From Tanticharoenia sakaeratensis NBRC 103193 (GTDB lineage Bacteria > Pseudomonadota > Alphaproteobacteria > Acetobacterales > Acetobacteraceae), in contig NZ_BALE01000015.1 in NCBI RefSeq assembly GCF_000963885.1, positions 37,510 to 101,509 on the forward strand: a DNA stretch of 64,000 bases, written 5' to 3'. The notes under the pieces are model-generated. The model searched no databases. It was not told where the DNA came from and saw only the letters and a list, made by a program, of their open reading frames with translations. Of the stretch, positions 53,437 to 61,640 are shown piece after piece. Position numbers and translations under genes: made by a program. Position 1 is the stretch's first letter. Each line of letters opens with the position of its first letter.

Positions 53437-54054
53437 TCACACCTCGGGGCGCGCGCCTTTCAGAAGGACGTCCGCCACGCGCCGGGCGCCGGTTGCCCAG
53501 CTGGCACCTGTGGACATTGTGCAGACGCCGGCGATCGCGCGCAGAAGATCCATCGGGTCGAGGTCGGGCCTTATATCGCCCGACTGGATCGCGCGATGGG
53601 CCAGGCCGGCGACGGCTTCCTGGATCGATGTCGCCGAGCGTGCATAGAGCGCGCACGGGTCTCCGACGAGCGTGCCGAGTGCAGGCGCTATGATCTGCTT
53701 CGCTTCCATATAGTCGATGAACAGATACAGCCAGGCCCGCAGCGCCTCCAACGGCGCATGCGCGGCCGGCAGGGTGCCTGCCGCATCGGCGAGCCGACCG
53801 AGTTCCGTTCGATAGACCGCCTCGATCAGGGCATCGCGATTGGGGAAATGCCGGTACAATGTGCCGATGCCGACGCCAGCCCGGCGGGCGACCTCATCCA
53901 TCCGGATGTCGATATTGCCTTCCGTGAAGGCCGCCTTGGCGGTCTCGATCAGGACGGCGCGGTTGCGTTGTCCGTCACTGCGCGGACGACGGCGCGCCGG
54001 CTTGTCCTCCAAAACGACAGCTCCCCTCTTGTTAAACGGAAACTCTCTCCGCAT
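53437..54054 (-). CDS. TetR-family transcriptional regulator
   Basis: A 205-residue repressor-type protein. Residues ~28-80 carry the TetR helix-turn-helix (IDIRMDEVARRAGVGIGTLYRHFPNRDALIEAVY); the rest is helical. It reads away from the SDR gene, and a 6-10-6 inverted repeat covers its own start codon. Control of itself and the SDR gene is likely; the inducer is unknown. It converges on the alpha/beta hydrolase with a 35-bp gap. Confidence 0.9.
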   Translation of the reverse strand: MRREFPFNKRGAVVLEDKPARRRPRSDGQRNRAVLIETAKAAFTEGNIDIRMDEVARRAGVGIGTLYRHFPNRDALIEAVYRTELGRLADAAGTLPAAHAPLEALRAWLYLFIDYMEAKQIIAPALGTLVGDPCALYARSATSIQEAVAGLAHRAIQSGDIRPDLDPMDLLRAIAGVCTMSTGASWATGARRVADVLLKGARPEV

Positions 54055-54068
54055 ATATCAAAGCGGAG
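54047..54068. promoter_or_regulatory. Probable TetR operator
   Basis: CTCCGC and GCGGAG form a perfect inverted repeat with a 10-nt spacer. The site overlaps the first codon of the tetR gene and lies 74 bp before the divergent SDR start, as expected for an autoregulated repressor. Confidence 0.55.
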
Positions 54069-54141
54069 CATGTTTCCTCTTATTTCGCGCATTGTCGGCC
54101 GACGGTGCGCACCCTGATCCATTGCCCGGAAAGAAGCCATC

Positions 54142-55119
54142 ATGTCCAACTCCTTTGGCGCACAATCGACCACCGAGGATGTCCTGAGCGGCGTGTCCCT
54201 GAAAGGCAAACGCGCGCTCGTCACGGGTGTCTCTGCGGGGCTCGGTATTGAGACCGCACGCGCACTGGCAGCCCATGGCGCCCAAGTCGTGGGCGCCGCG
54301 CGTGATCTTCGCAAGGCGGAGGCGGCGACCGCGCAGGTGCGTGCGGATGCCGCCGCAGGCGGTGGCTCCTTCGAACTGGTCGAACTTGATCTTGCCAATC
54401 TCGCCAGCGTGCGCGCCTGCGCCGATACCCTGAATGCTCGTGGGGCGCCGTTCGATCTCGTCATCGCCAATGCCGGCGTCATGGCGACACCGTTCGGACA
54501 CACGGCGGACGGTTTCGAGACCCAGTTCGGGACGAATCACCTGGGTCATTTCGTGCTGGTCAACCGAATCGCGCCGCTGATGCGCGATGGCGCGCGGTTG
54601 GTGAGCCTCGCCTCGTCGGGACATCGGTTCGCGGACGTCGATCTCGACGATCCGAACTTCGAACACACCGAGTATACGCCGTTTGTGGCCTATGGCCGGT
54701 CGAAGACGGCCAACATCCTGTTCGCGGTCGCCTTCGATGCGCGCCATCGCGCACGTGGCGTCCGGGCGACGGCGGTCCATCCCGGCGGCATCATGACGGA
54801 ACTCGCCCGTCATATGGAGCCTGGCCAGATCGAGGCCATGGTGGCCGACATCAATCGCACGGCAGCGGAAAAAGGCCAGCCGCCCTTCCAGTTCAAGTCG
54901 ATCCCACAGGGGGCCGCGACGTCCGTCTGGGCAGGTGTCGTAGCGGAGGCAGATGCCGTGGGCGCGCATTACTGCGAGGATTGTCAGGTCAGCCCGACAG
55001 TGTCGAACGACCAGCCGCTCGGCCTCATGAACCAGGGCGTGCGCGCCTATGCACTTGATCCGGCGCGGGCGGACGCGCTCTGGGCGCTGAGCGAGCGCAT
55101 GGTCGGCGAGACGTTCTGA
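54142..55119 (+). CDS. Short-chain dehydrogenase/reductase
   Basis: A 325-residue NAD(P)-dependent oxidoreductase. ALVTGVSAGLGIETARALA is the TGxxxGxG cofactor motif, VIANAGVM the NAG block, SLASSGHRF supplies the Ser and YGRSKTANILF the Tyr-x3-Lys. The length and the FxTQFGTNHLGHF segment resemble retinol-dehydrogenase/WWOX-like SDRs. Substrate unknown. GGAAAG precedes the ATG. Probably regulated by the divergent TetR protein. Confidence 0.9.
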   Translation: MSNSFGAQSTTEDVLSGVSLKGKRALVTGVSAGLGIETARALAAHGAQVVGAARDLRKAEAATAQVRADAAAGGGSFELVELDLANLASVRACADTLNARGAPFDLVIANAGVMATPFGHTADGFETQFGTNHLGHFVLVNRIAPLMRDGARLVSLASSGHRFADVDLDDPNFEHTEYTPFVAYGRSKTANILFAVAFDARHRARGVRATAVHPGGIMTELARHMEPGQIEAMVADINRTAAEKGQPPFQFKSIPQGAATSVWAGVVAEADAVGAHYCEDCQVSPTVSNDQPLGLMNQGVRAYALDPARADALWALSERMVGETF

Positions 55120-55173
55120 TCGCGCGTCGACCCGGGTGGCGGCTTGCTGCTCGGATCGGTTGCAAAGTGGCCG

Positions 55174-55632
55174 CTATGCGTCCCGATGCGTCAGGCGCGC
55201 GCCCAGTGTCAGGCCGATCGCCATTGCCGCATAGACGATTGCGATATCCCGCACGCGGAAGACAAGCTCCCATCCGGGAGTGAAGCGCTTGGGCGTTGCG
55301 ATGTAGTCGGCTGGAACGGCGATCACGGTCACGGTCGCGGCCGTGGCTGCGGCGCGCGCCCACGAAACGCGGCCGCCTCCCAGAGCGGCTTCGACGAAAC
55401 CGGCCCAGAAAATGCAGGCGGCATGATTGGTGCCGAAGCCGACGCCCGTCTGGCGCAGTTCGAGAGCCTCGTTCTCGGCCGTCTTCGGACCGTCGAGCCA
55501 GTGTGCGGTACAATTCAGCGACCGCCAGACCGGAATGCCGCGCATGCGCGCGAGTCCGAGCAAGGCGGCACTCGTCAGGATGCCGGATACGGTGCCCGAG
55601 ATCAGGCTGCGGGTCAGAAGCGAACGGGGCAC
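55174..55632 (-). CDS. Small membrane protein of unknown function
   Basis: A 152-residue protein with about four hydrophobic segments (LISGTVSGILTSAALLGLA; NHAACIFWAGFVEAAL; AATAATVTVIAVPADYIA; IAIVYAAMAIGLTLGARL) and a conserved-looking RFTPGWELVFRVRD loop. It starts at GTG 55632 with GGAGAC 8 nt upstream. I do not recognise a named family. It converges on the SDR gene. Confidence 0.65.
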   Translation of the reverse strand: MPRSLLTRSLISGTVSGILTSAALLGLARMRGIPVWRSLNCTAHWLDGPKTAENEALELRQTGVGFGTNHAACIFWAGFVEAALGGGRVSWARAAATAATVTVIAVPADYIATPKRFTPGWELVFRVRDIAIVYAAMAIGLTLGARLTHRDA

Positions 55633-56195
55633 GAAATGTCTCCGGGAAGCATCACGCAGGAAAAGCGCGAAAGAGCAGGGGCGGCGCTGCGGTCCGAACC
55701 GTCACGCCTGTTCCGTCAACGCGTCGATCGGCATTTGGATCGAAGACCCGATGTGCCCGTTTCGGATGCCTTGCGTGCCTTCGGGTTTCTGAACGAGGGG
55801 CATGCGACCGTGATCACCATCGCCATGATCGTCGCTCTGACCTCTGCCGCCCTGTCGTACGGCGCAAGCCGGTCGAAATCTCTACTTGCAAGCAGACCCT
55901 CCGAAAGCCCGGTCCCGGGCGTGTCGGTCGGGGGGGGGGGATGCCGGACGACGTATTGGCTCCGAGGGGCTCCCGAGGCCGGATCAGGGGGCGGTCACGC
56001 ATGCGGCCGTGTGGTCCGGATGAAAAACGGTGCGCCGGAAACGTTGCCGAGACGCGACGTTTGCGCGAGGCTTGTGCGTGGCATGACAGGGTGCCGCCGA
56101 TCGCGTATAGCACGCGCGCCGCTTCTCTTGGCCTCGGGGCATGTCTCCGGGGCTCGAGCGAGGCCAGTCAGGCACAACGTGAGTGATCCAGTTCG
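55633..56195. other. Region upstream of the DUF47-PiT gene, with a G11 tract
   Basis: About 560 bp. A plus frame from ATG 55636 encodes a basic segment and one possible membrane helix (ATVITIAMIVALTSAALSYGA, roughly residues 57-77), then turns into low-complexity sequence after an 11-G run at 55930-55940. It could be a small gene whose end is scrambled at the homopolymer, or chance. No promoter for the downstream gene is obvious. Confidence 0.3.
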
Positions 56196-57599
56196 ATGAC
56201 CAGACCGTCCCGACCGAATGCAGCACTGCGGCTCTACCGATCGCTGATGCCCAAGGACGAGAGGTTCATCGAATATTTCTGCGCCCATGCGAAACTGATC
56301 GTCGCAGCGGCGACCGAATTCTCCAGGCTGATGTCGAACGACGGCCAGGGACAGCGGCATATCGCCGAAATCAACCGTCTCGAAAACGAGGCGGATGCCA
56401 TCACCCGGCAGACGGTTCTGGACATCCATCGCACGTTCATCACGCCGTTCGACCGGTCCCAGATCCTGGATCTCATCACGGCGCTCGATGATACGATCGA
56501 TCTGATGAAGGACACCTGCCGCCGGATGACCCTCTACGGGGTTGCGTTCACGCCGGAGATGCGCGCGATGGCGGAGTGTTCGGAGCGGGCATCGTCCCTG
56601 ATTTCGGATGCAATGCCGCTCCTGCGGACGATCGATCGCAACGCCGAGGCGCTGGGAAAGATGTCGGTGGCTGTGCGGGCATGCGAAAGTGAAGCCGATG
56701 ACATGCTCGACCGGGGCCTGCGAGCGTTGTTCGCGTCCGACCTTCCCGCAGGCGACAAGCTCATCGTCGAGAAGGTCTATGATCTGGTCGAAGCTGTGGT
56801 GGACCGCTGCGAGGATATCGTCGACGTGATCGACAGCCTGCTGATCGCATCGGCCCTCGGCGGCGCGATCTTCTGGAACATCCTGACATGGCGTCTGGGG
56901 ATACCCTCGAGCTCCAGCCACGCACTGGTGGGCGGCCTGATCGGAGCGGGGATCGCCAAGGCCGGGTTCTCGGCCGTGATCTGGGGTGGCTTTGCGACCG
57001 TCGCATCCGCGATCGTCCTGTCTCCCCTGGCGGGCGTGATCGCGGCCATGGCGCTCGTGCTGGTCGTGTCCTGGCTTTGCGTCCGGACCCTGCCGTTCAC
57101 GGCGGACCGACGGTTTCGCAAGCTTCAGTTTGTCTCGTCGGCGCTGCTCAGTCTGGCGCATGGCGGCAATGACGCCCAGAAGACGATGGGGATCATCACC
57201 GTCCTGCTCTATGCGCGGGGCATGATGTCCGGCCCGTTTCATGTGCCGCTCTGGGTCGTATTGAGCTGCCAGACCGCCATGGCGCTGGGCACGCTGTGCG
57301 GCGGCTGGAAGATCGTCCGCACCATGGGCACCAGCATCACGCATCTGACGCCGATGCAGGGTTTCGGTGCCGAGACGGGCGCTGCGGCGGCTCTGTTCAC
57401 AGCGACCTGGGCCGGCATTCCCGTATCCACCACGCATACGATCACCGGCGCCATCGTGGGCGTGGGTGCCGCGCGCCGCATTTCGGCCGTGCGCTGGGGT
57501 GTGGCGCGCCGGATCGTGATCGCGTGGTGCGTAACATTGCCGGCAGCGGCAACGGTCGGGGCAGGGTGCTACTGGATCACCCGCCTGATCTTCGGCTGA
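56196..57599 (+). CDS. DUF47/PhoU-like domain fused to a truncated PiT phosphate transporter
   Basis: One uninterrupted 467-codon frame. Residues ~15-215 are a nearly complete DUF47 protein (LMPKDERFIEYFCAHAKLI, RLENEADAITRQTV, FDRSQILDLITALDDTIDLM, VYDLVEAVVDRCEDIVDVI), normally a separate accessory of PiT carriers. From residue ~218 the sequence enters a PiT transporter mid-protein: AIFWNILTWRLGIPSSSSHALVGG, then LAHGGNDAQKTMGII and GIPVSTTHTITGAI. The first ~95 residues of a normal PiT, including the N-terminal GANDxANS-type signature and early helices, are absent. The junction is near base 56850. It looks like an in-frame deletion fusing neighbours. Low-affinity phosphate uptake is the family role; activity of this form is doubtful. 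Confidence 0.88.
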   Translation: MTRPSRPNAALRLYRSLMPKDERFIEYFCAHAKLIVAAATEFSRLMSNDGQGQRHIAEINRLENEADAITRQTVLDIHRTFITPFDRSQILDLITALDDTIDLMKDTCRRMTLYGVAFTPEMRAMAECSERASSLISDAMPLLRTIDRNAEALGKMSVAVRACESEADDMLDRGLRALFASDLPAGDKLIVEKVYDLVEAVVDRCEDIVDVIDSLLIASALGGAIFWNILTWRLGIPSSSSHALVGGLIGAGIAKAGFSAVIWGGFATVASAIVLSPLAGVIAAMALVLVVSWLCVRTLPFTADRRFRKLQFVSSALLSLAHGGNDAQKTMGIITVLLYARGMMSGPFHVPLWVVLSCQTAMALGTLCGGWKIVRTMGTSITHLTPMQGFGAETGAAAALFTATWAGIPVSTTHTITGAIVGVGAARRISAVRWGVARRIVIAWCVTLPAAATVGAGCYWITRLIFG

Positions 57600-57825
57600 C
57601 GGTCGCCATCGACGGCGCGCGCGCCAGACGATCGGTGCCGTCAACGACGCGACGTGGGCACGCGTTTAGAGGGTCCTGACCGGCCACATGCCGCTGACGC
57701 TGCGCCTTGGCTGTCGATAATCCGGCCAACAGCCGCCACCGGGCAATCGACACGCGGGGGTTATCAGGCGGAAGGCCGGTCGCGCACGTCCGCCGCGTCT
57801 TTCACGCGGGATTTCTGAAAGATAG

Positions 57826-57846
57826 CTCTCTCTCTCTCTCTCTCTC
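57826..57846. repeat. (CT)10 dinucleotide microsatellite
   Basis: Twenty-one bases of perfect alternating C and T lie 23 bp after the stop codon of the minus-strand porin gene. The tract is flanked on both sides by CTGAAAGA (57814-57821 and 57847-57854), suggesting slippage or duplication. It is outside any supported gene. Confidence 0.9.
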
Positions 57847-57869
57847 CTGAAAGAGGGCAGGCAGTTCGC

Positions 57870-59300
57870 TCAGAGGACTGCATGGACTTTCAGGCCGATT
57901 GCATCGATGGCTGGCTTGTTGCGCTGAAGGTTGGGGCGCATGATCCGCTGGTAATCCGGCTGGATCGTCAGCCCCGGCAGGACGTGGATGCTGTATGTCG
58001 CTTCCAGCACGCTCAGATGGCTCTGCGGATAGGTGGCGTTTGCCGGCAGCTTGATGCCGCGCGCGTAGTCCAGCCATTGTGTGCTGACGAGTTCAGAGCT
58101 CGCCGTCACCCGTGAAACCTCGATGCCGAACGTATCGAGAGGGCGCGCGCGCCAGAATCCCCGGTCCACGACACCGAAATAATATTGATAGAGATAGGGG
58201 CTGCTTTCCGGCGTGTTCCGCACGATGCCGGTCATGACGTAGAGTCCGTTCAGAGGCCCATGACCGTTGCGGATCAGCATCTGGTCGCCCTCGACCCAGA
58301 GCTGCGTCTTGCCGTTGTCCATCCGCGCCGCCTTCTTTGTCAGAGCGAGCGGAGCATTGTCGATATCGTAATAGTTGTCGGCATAGTTCGATGAATCGTA
58401 GGCAATGCCGATCTTGTAATGACCGACAAGCTGGTTATGGCCGAATGTAGGAATGACGCCAATTTCCACCGGGACATAAACGCCCGTGTAGAGGTTCGTA
58501 TTGAAATTGAACCCGGTGCGATCGTACTTGTTCGTGTTCAGGTCCGGATTGACCCCGTAGAGACCGGCTTGCGCATAGATTCCATGCGTCGGCCAGTAGC
58601 GGACACGGGTGCCATACGTCGACCCCGGATAGGTCCCGAAGCCCGCCGCGCCGCGCGTGAGCGATTTGGGATTTCCGCACATCGACTTGTTCATGAACGT
58701 GCAGAAGAGCGGAGACGCCGAAAAGTCGATGTTGACCGGCATCTTGCCGACGGCGATCTGGAGCTTGTCGTGAAAGAGGTTCTGCGTGCCATACACGTAT
58801 ACGAGGTGGACGGCGGTGTTGCCGCCGCCGCCATAGATCTCCTCGAACCCGTTGAGCGATTTGTCGCCGAAATCGGCGGCCATGTTGTGGCCTGCACGAT
58901 TGACGATAACCGCATGGGTCACGAAACCCCGCCAGCCGATCAGCTTGTCCCAGTCGAGATCAAGCTCGACGCCGATCTGGTGGGCATAGCCGGTATCACC
59001 CGGGTTGCCCGCATCGAGCGCCATGGCACTTTCGCTGGTGTAGTCAACGACAATGCCCACGCCTTTGTCGTTCAGGCTCTTGATGAGGTCGCCCCACGAC
59101 TTGAACATGTGCTCGACGCGGGGTGTGAACGGCGTGTTCTCATACGAAGTCGGCGTATCGAGCGCGAATGACGGCGCCGTCTGGGCGATCGGGCCCCGGT
59201 ACTGTGCGTGCGCTTCGTGAGAGAGCAGGGTGGCCAGAGCGGGCGCGAGCCACGCGCGCCGGGCAAACTTCGACAACGGGCAATGAAATGGTGCGCGCAT
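57870..59300 (-). CDS. OprB-type carbohydrate porin
   Basis: A 476-residue outer-membrane protein. ATG 59300 gives a signal peptide ending at HAQ (residue ~29); a longer frame to 59609 would read through the isomerase end and is rejected. FKSWGDLIKSLNDKGVGIVVDYTSE, GVELDLDWDKLIGWRG, INIDFSASPLFCTFMNKSMCG and PGLTIQPDYQRIMRP are typical blocks of carbohydrate-selective OprB porins. Last gene of a probable MFS-isomerase-porin operon, 79 bp after the isomerase stop, fitting outer-membrane entry of the sugar. Confidence 0.87.
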   Translation of the reverse strand: MRAPFHCPLSKFARRAWLAPALATLLSHEAHAQYRGPIAQTAPSFALDTPTSYENTPFTPRVEHMFKSWGDLIKSLNDKGVGIVVDYTSESAMALDAGNPGDTGYAHQIGVELDLDWDKLIGWRGFVTHAVIVNRAGHNMAADFGDKSLNGFEEIYGGGGNTAVHLVYVYGTQNLFHDKLQIAVGKMPVNIDFSASPLFCTFMNKSMCGNPKSLTRGAAGFGTYPGSTYGTRVRYWPTHGIYAQAGLYGVNPDLNTNKYDRTGFNFNTNLYTGVYVPVEIGVIPTFGHNQLVGHYKIGIAYDSSNYADNYYDIDNAPLALTKKAARMDNGKTQLWVEGDQMLIRNGHGPLNGLYVMTGIVRNTPESSPYLYQYYFGVVDRGFWRARPLDTFGIEVSRVTASSELVSTQWLDYARGIKLPANATYPQSHLSVLEATYSIHVLPGLTIQPDYQRIMRPNLQRNKPAIDAIGLKVHAVL

Positions 59301-59379
59301 ATTGGTCCGGAAAAGGCTGGGTCCAGCGTTCGGTCCGCAGATGCGCGCGGCAGGTCGCGCGCACCGGGAAGCAGATCCG

Positions 59380-60066
59380 CTAGGAAGCTTGAGGATATTC
59401 GTTGCAGAGGAAATAACGACGCGCTTCGTCCTCGTCGATCTCGGGAAAGCGTGCTGAAGGTTCCAGGAAACAATTGTCTGCATGGTCGTCACAGAGCGAC
59501 GATACTTCGCCGCTGACCGTAAGCCCTGTTCCATCCTCCCCCCAGAACTGGTGAATCGTGCGCGGCGGGATGCAGACACTTTGGCCGGGCTTGAGTCGAA
59601 TGATGTCACCCGGATTCAGACGCCGCGCAATGCCATCTACCCTGATTGTGAACGGCTCGTCGGAGCGGTCGTTGTCCGCGCCGGCTTTCTGGAGCTGCAC
59701 CAGAATGTTGCCGCCGGCGCGATCGATGATGTCTTCCATTTTGGTGCGGTGGAAATGCGCGGGCGAGCGCTGTCCCTCGGGATCGAGAATCAGTTTCTCG
59801 GCATATGATTTCTCGTAACCGCGATGCCGCATGGAACCGTTGCGCAGTGTGAACAGCGTGCGGCCGATCTTCGTGAAGTCGCCCTGGCCGAAGTCGGTTA
59901 CATCCCATCCGAGCATGCAGTCGCGGATTTCGTCCGCCTCGTGGCCTTTGGTCCGCCAGTCGTCGGCGGTCCAGAACGCGAACTCGGGCAGGCCGATTCC
60001 ATGTTCGCGGAACGTGGCCATGGCGAGTTCGATGCTGGCATTGATCTGTGAGCGTTTGAGCAACAT
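59380..60066 (-). CDS. D-lyxose ketol-isomerase family cupin
   Basis: A 228-residue single-domain protein. SPAHFHRTKMEDIIDR and IPPRTIHQFWGEDG supply the His/Glu metal ligands of the D-lyxose isomerase cupin, and the N-terminal LLKRSQINASIELA and EFAFWTADDW blocks match that family. It interconverts D-lyxose and D-xylulose (also D-mannose/D-fructose in some members). AGGAGAG lies 6 nt before ATG 60066. It follows the MFS gene by 25 bp and precedes the porin, so it probably processes the imported sugar. Confidence 0.86.
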   Translation of the reverse strand: MLLKRSQINASIELAMATFREHGIGLPEFAFWTADDWRTKGHEADEIRDCMLGWDVTDFGQGDFTKIGRTLFTLRNGSMRHRGYEKSYAEKLILDPEGQRSPAHFHRTKMEDIIDRAGGNILVQLQKAGADNDRSDEPFTIRVDGIARRLNPGDIIRLKPGQSVCIPPRTIHQFWGEDGTGLTVSGEVSSLCDDHADNCFLEPSARFPEIDEDEARRYFLCNEYPQAS

Positions 60067-60091
60067 GGCTCTCTCCTGTTGAGATAAGGGG

Positions 60092-61411
60092 TCAGGACAG
60101 CGAGACGGGATGCGCCGGCGGAAGGGCGCGCGTCTTGTGGCGATGTCCCGAGGGGCGGCCATCGAACAGCGCCATGAGAACGGCGGCCGCGAAAATGAAC
60201 AAAGACATCGCGGCGAAGCTCGCGCCCAGCGAATGGGTCCGGGCCTGGATGTAGCCGATGATCCACGAGCCCAGGAAACCGCCGAGCGCGCCGGCGCTGT
60301 TGATGATTCCCATTGCGACGCCGGCTGTCTCGCGCGGCAGGATGTCGGCGGGAATGGCGAAGAAGGGGCCAAGAGGGGCCTGCATGCAGGCGCAGCCGAT
60401 CACCATGCAGGCATAGGCGACGGCAAAACTCTGGCCCGCGACCAGAAAGCTGATCAGGAAGAACAGGGCGGACGCCAGCAGGAGCGGCCAGACGATGTGC
60501 TTGCGGATGTGAAAGCGGTCGGAAATGATCGAGACCGCGATCATCAGCACGATCGAGCCGGCGTAGGGACCGGCTGCCAGAAGCCCGGTATGACCCATGC
60601 TCTGCGCGCCGCCGTGGTGAATGATGTCCGGCAGCCACATGATGAAGCCGTATGCCGTAACACTCCACAGCAGGAGCTGCAGGCTCAGGCTCATGACGCG
60701 CCGGTCGGCAAGGGTGGCCCAGATTCCGGTGCTGGCCGGAGCGATGTCACGCTGCTCGCGGTTCAGCAGCGCATCGAGTTCGGCCCGGTCCTCATCTGAC
60801 AGCCAACGCGCCTGCTTCGGGCCATCGGACATCGTGGCGAGCCAGACGAACGCCCAGAGCACAGACGGCAGGCCCTCGATGATGAACACGTCCCGCCAGC
60901 CGAACTGCGCAATGAGGTAGCCGGTAATGACCGACATCCACAGCACCGTCGCCGGGTTGCCGAGAATGAGATAGGTGTTGGCTCGTGATCGTTCGTCCTT
61001 CGAGAACCAGTGCGTCAGCAGGATCAGCATCGCCGGGACGATCAGGCTTTCCATGCTGCCGAGAAGGAAGCGGTCAGCCGCCAGCAGCCAGAAGCTGTTG
61101 ATCACGCCGGTGAGGGATGCGAGCACGCCCCAGCCCAGGATGCAGCCGAAGATCATTTTCGTCGGGCTGTGGCGCCGCGCATAGGAGGCAGCCGGCACCT
61201 GGAAGGCGAAGTAGCCAAGAAAGAACAGTGATGAAAGCAGAGCCGCGCGATTGGGCGATATGCCCAGGCTTTCATTCAGCCCCGCGGCCGCACCAAACCC
61301 GTAATTCGTCCGATCGAGATAGGCGAGGCTGTAGGTTATGAAAACGATCGGCATGATGCGAAGCCAGCGGCTTGGCCCGCGTCGTGACGGTGAAATGAGC
61401 TGACTGGACAT
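60092..61411 (-). CDS. MFS transporter, anion:cation symporter-like
   Basis: A 439-residue, 12-helix carrier. YLDRTNYGFGAAAG in the first helix/loop, the RRHSPTKMIFGCILGWG segment after helix 2 and the RFLLGSMESLIVPAM motif are typical of the ACS (sugar acid/organic anion) family. A central ~60-residue cytoplasmic loop separates the halves. First gene of the operon with the isomerase and porin; the substrate may be a pentose, hexose or sugar acid. The LysR gene is divergent across 229 bp. Confidence 0.87.
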   Translation of the reverse strand: MSSQLISPSRRGPSRWLRIMPIVFITYSLAYLDRTNYGFGAAAGLNESLGISPNRAALLSSLFFLGYFAFQVPAASYARRHSPTKMIFGCILGWGVLASLTGVINSFWLLAADRFLLGSMESLIVPAMLILLTHWFSKDERSRANTYLILGNPATVLWMSVITGYLIAQFGWRDVFIIEGLPSVLWAFVWLATMSDGPKQARWLSDEDRAELDALLNREQRDIAPASTGIWATLADRRVMSLSLQLLLWSVTAYGFIMWLPDIIHHGGAQSMGHTGLLAAGPYAGSIVLMIAVSIISDRFHIRKHIVWPLLLASALFFLISFLVAGQSFAVAYACMVIGCACMQAPLGPFFAIPADILPRETAGVAMGIINSAGALGGFLGSWIIGYIQARTHSLGASFAAMSLFIFAAAVLMALFDGRPSGHRHKTRALPPAHPVSLS

Positions 61412-61539
61412 CGGACCGAGGGTCCTTCTCTCAAATGGCGGCCCGTTTCAGGCTCGCCGTATTACCTGTGCGTAATGCGATGTCCGTCCGCCGGGGCACG
61501 ATGTCCAATAGTGATGCATGATCCTGTTCATCATGCCGT

Positions 61540-61571
61540 GTGATCACCGACGCGTGATCCATATGGATCAC
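61540..61571. promoter_or_regulatory. GTGATC palindrome cluster between MFS and LysR genes
   Basis: An 18-bp perfect palindrome (GTGATCCATATGGATCAC, 61554-61571) lies 19 bp centre to centre from an 8-bp palindrome GTGATCAC (61540-61547). Repeated GTGATC/GATCAC half-sites at about two helical turns in a divergent LysR promoter region are what a LysR tetramer would bind. Confidence 0.65.
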
Positions 61572-61640
61572 TTACGCCGTTAGAATGAGACAAACGATCT
61601 GCCTGTGTGAGATATTTTTATGAGAGGCTGAAAAACATAT

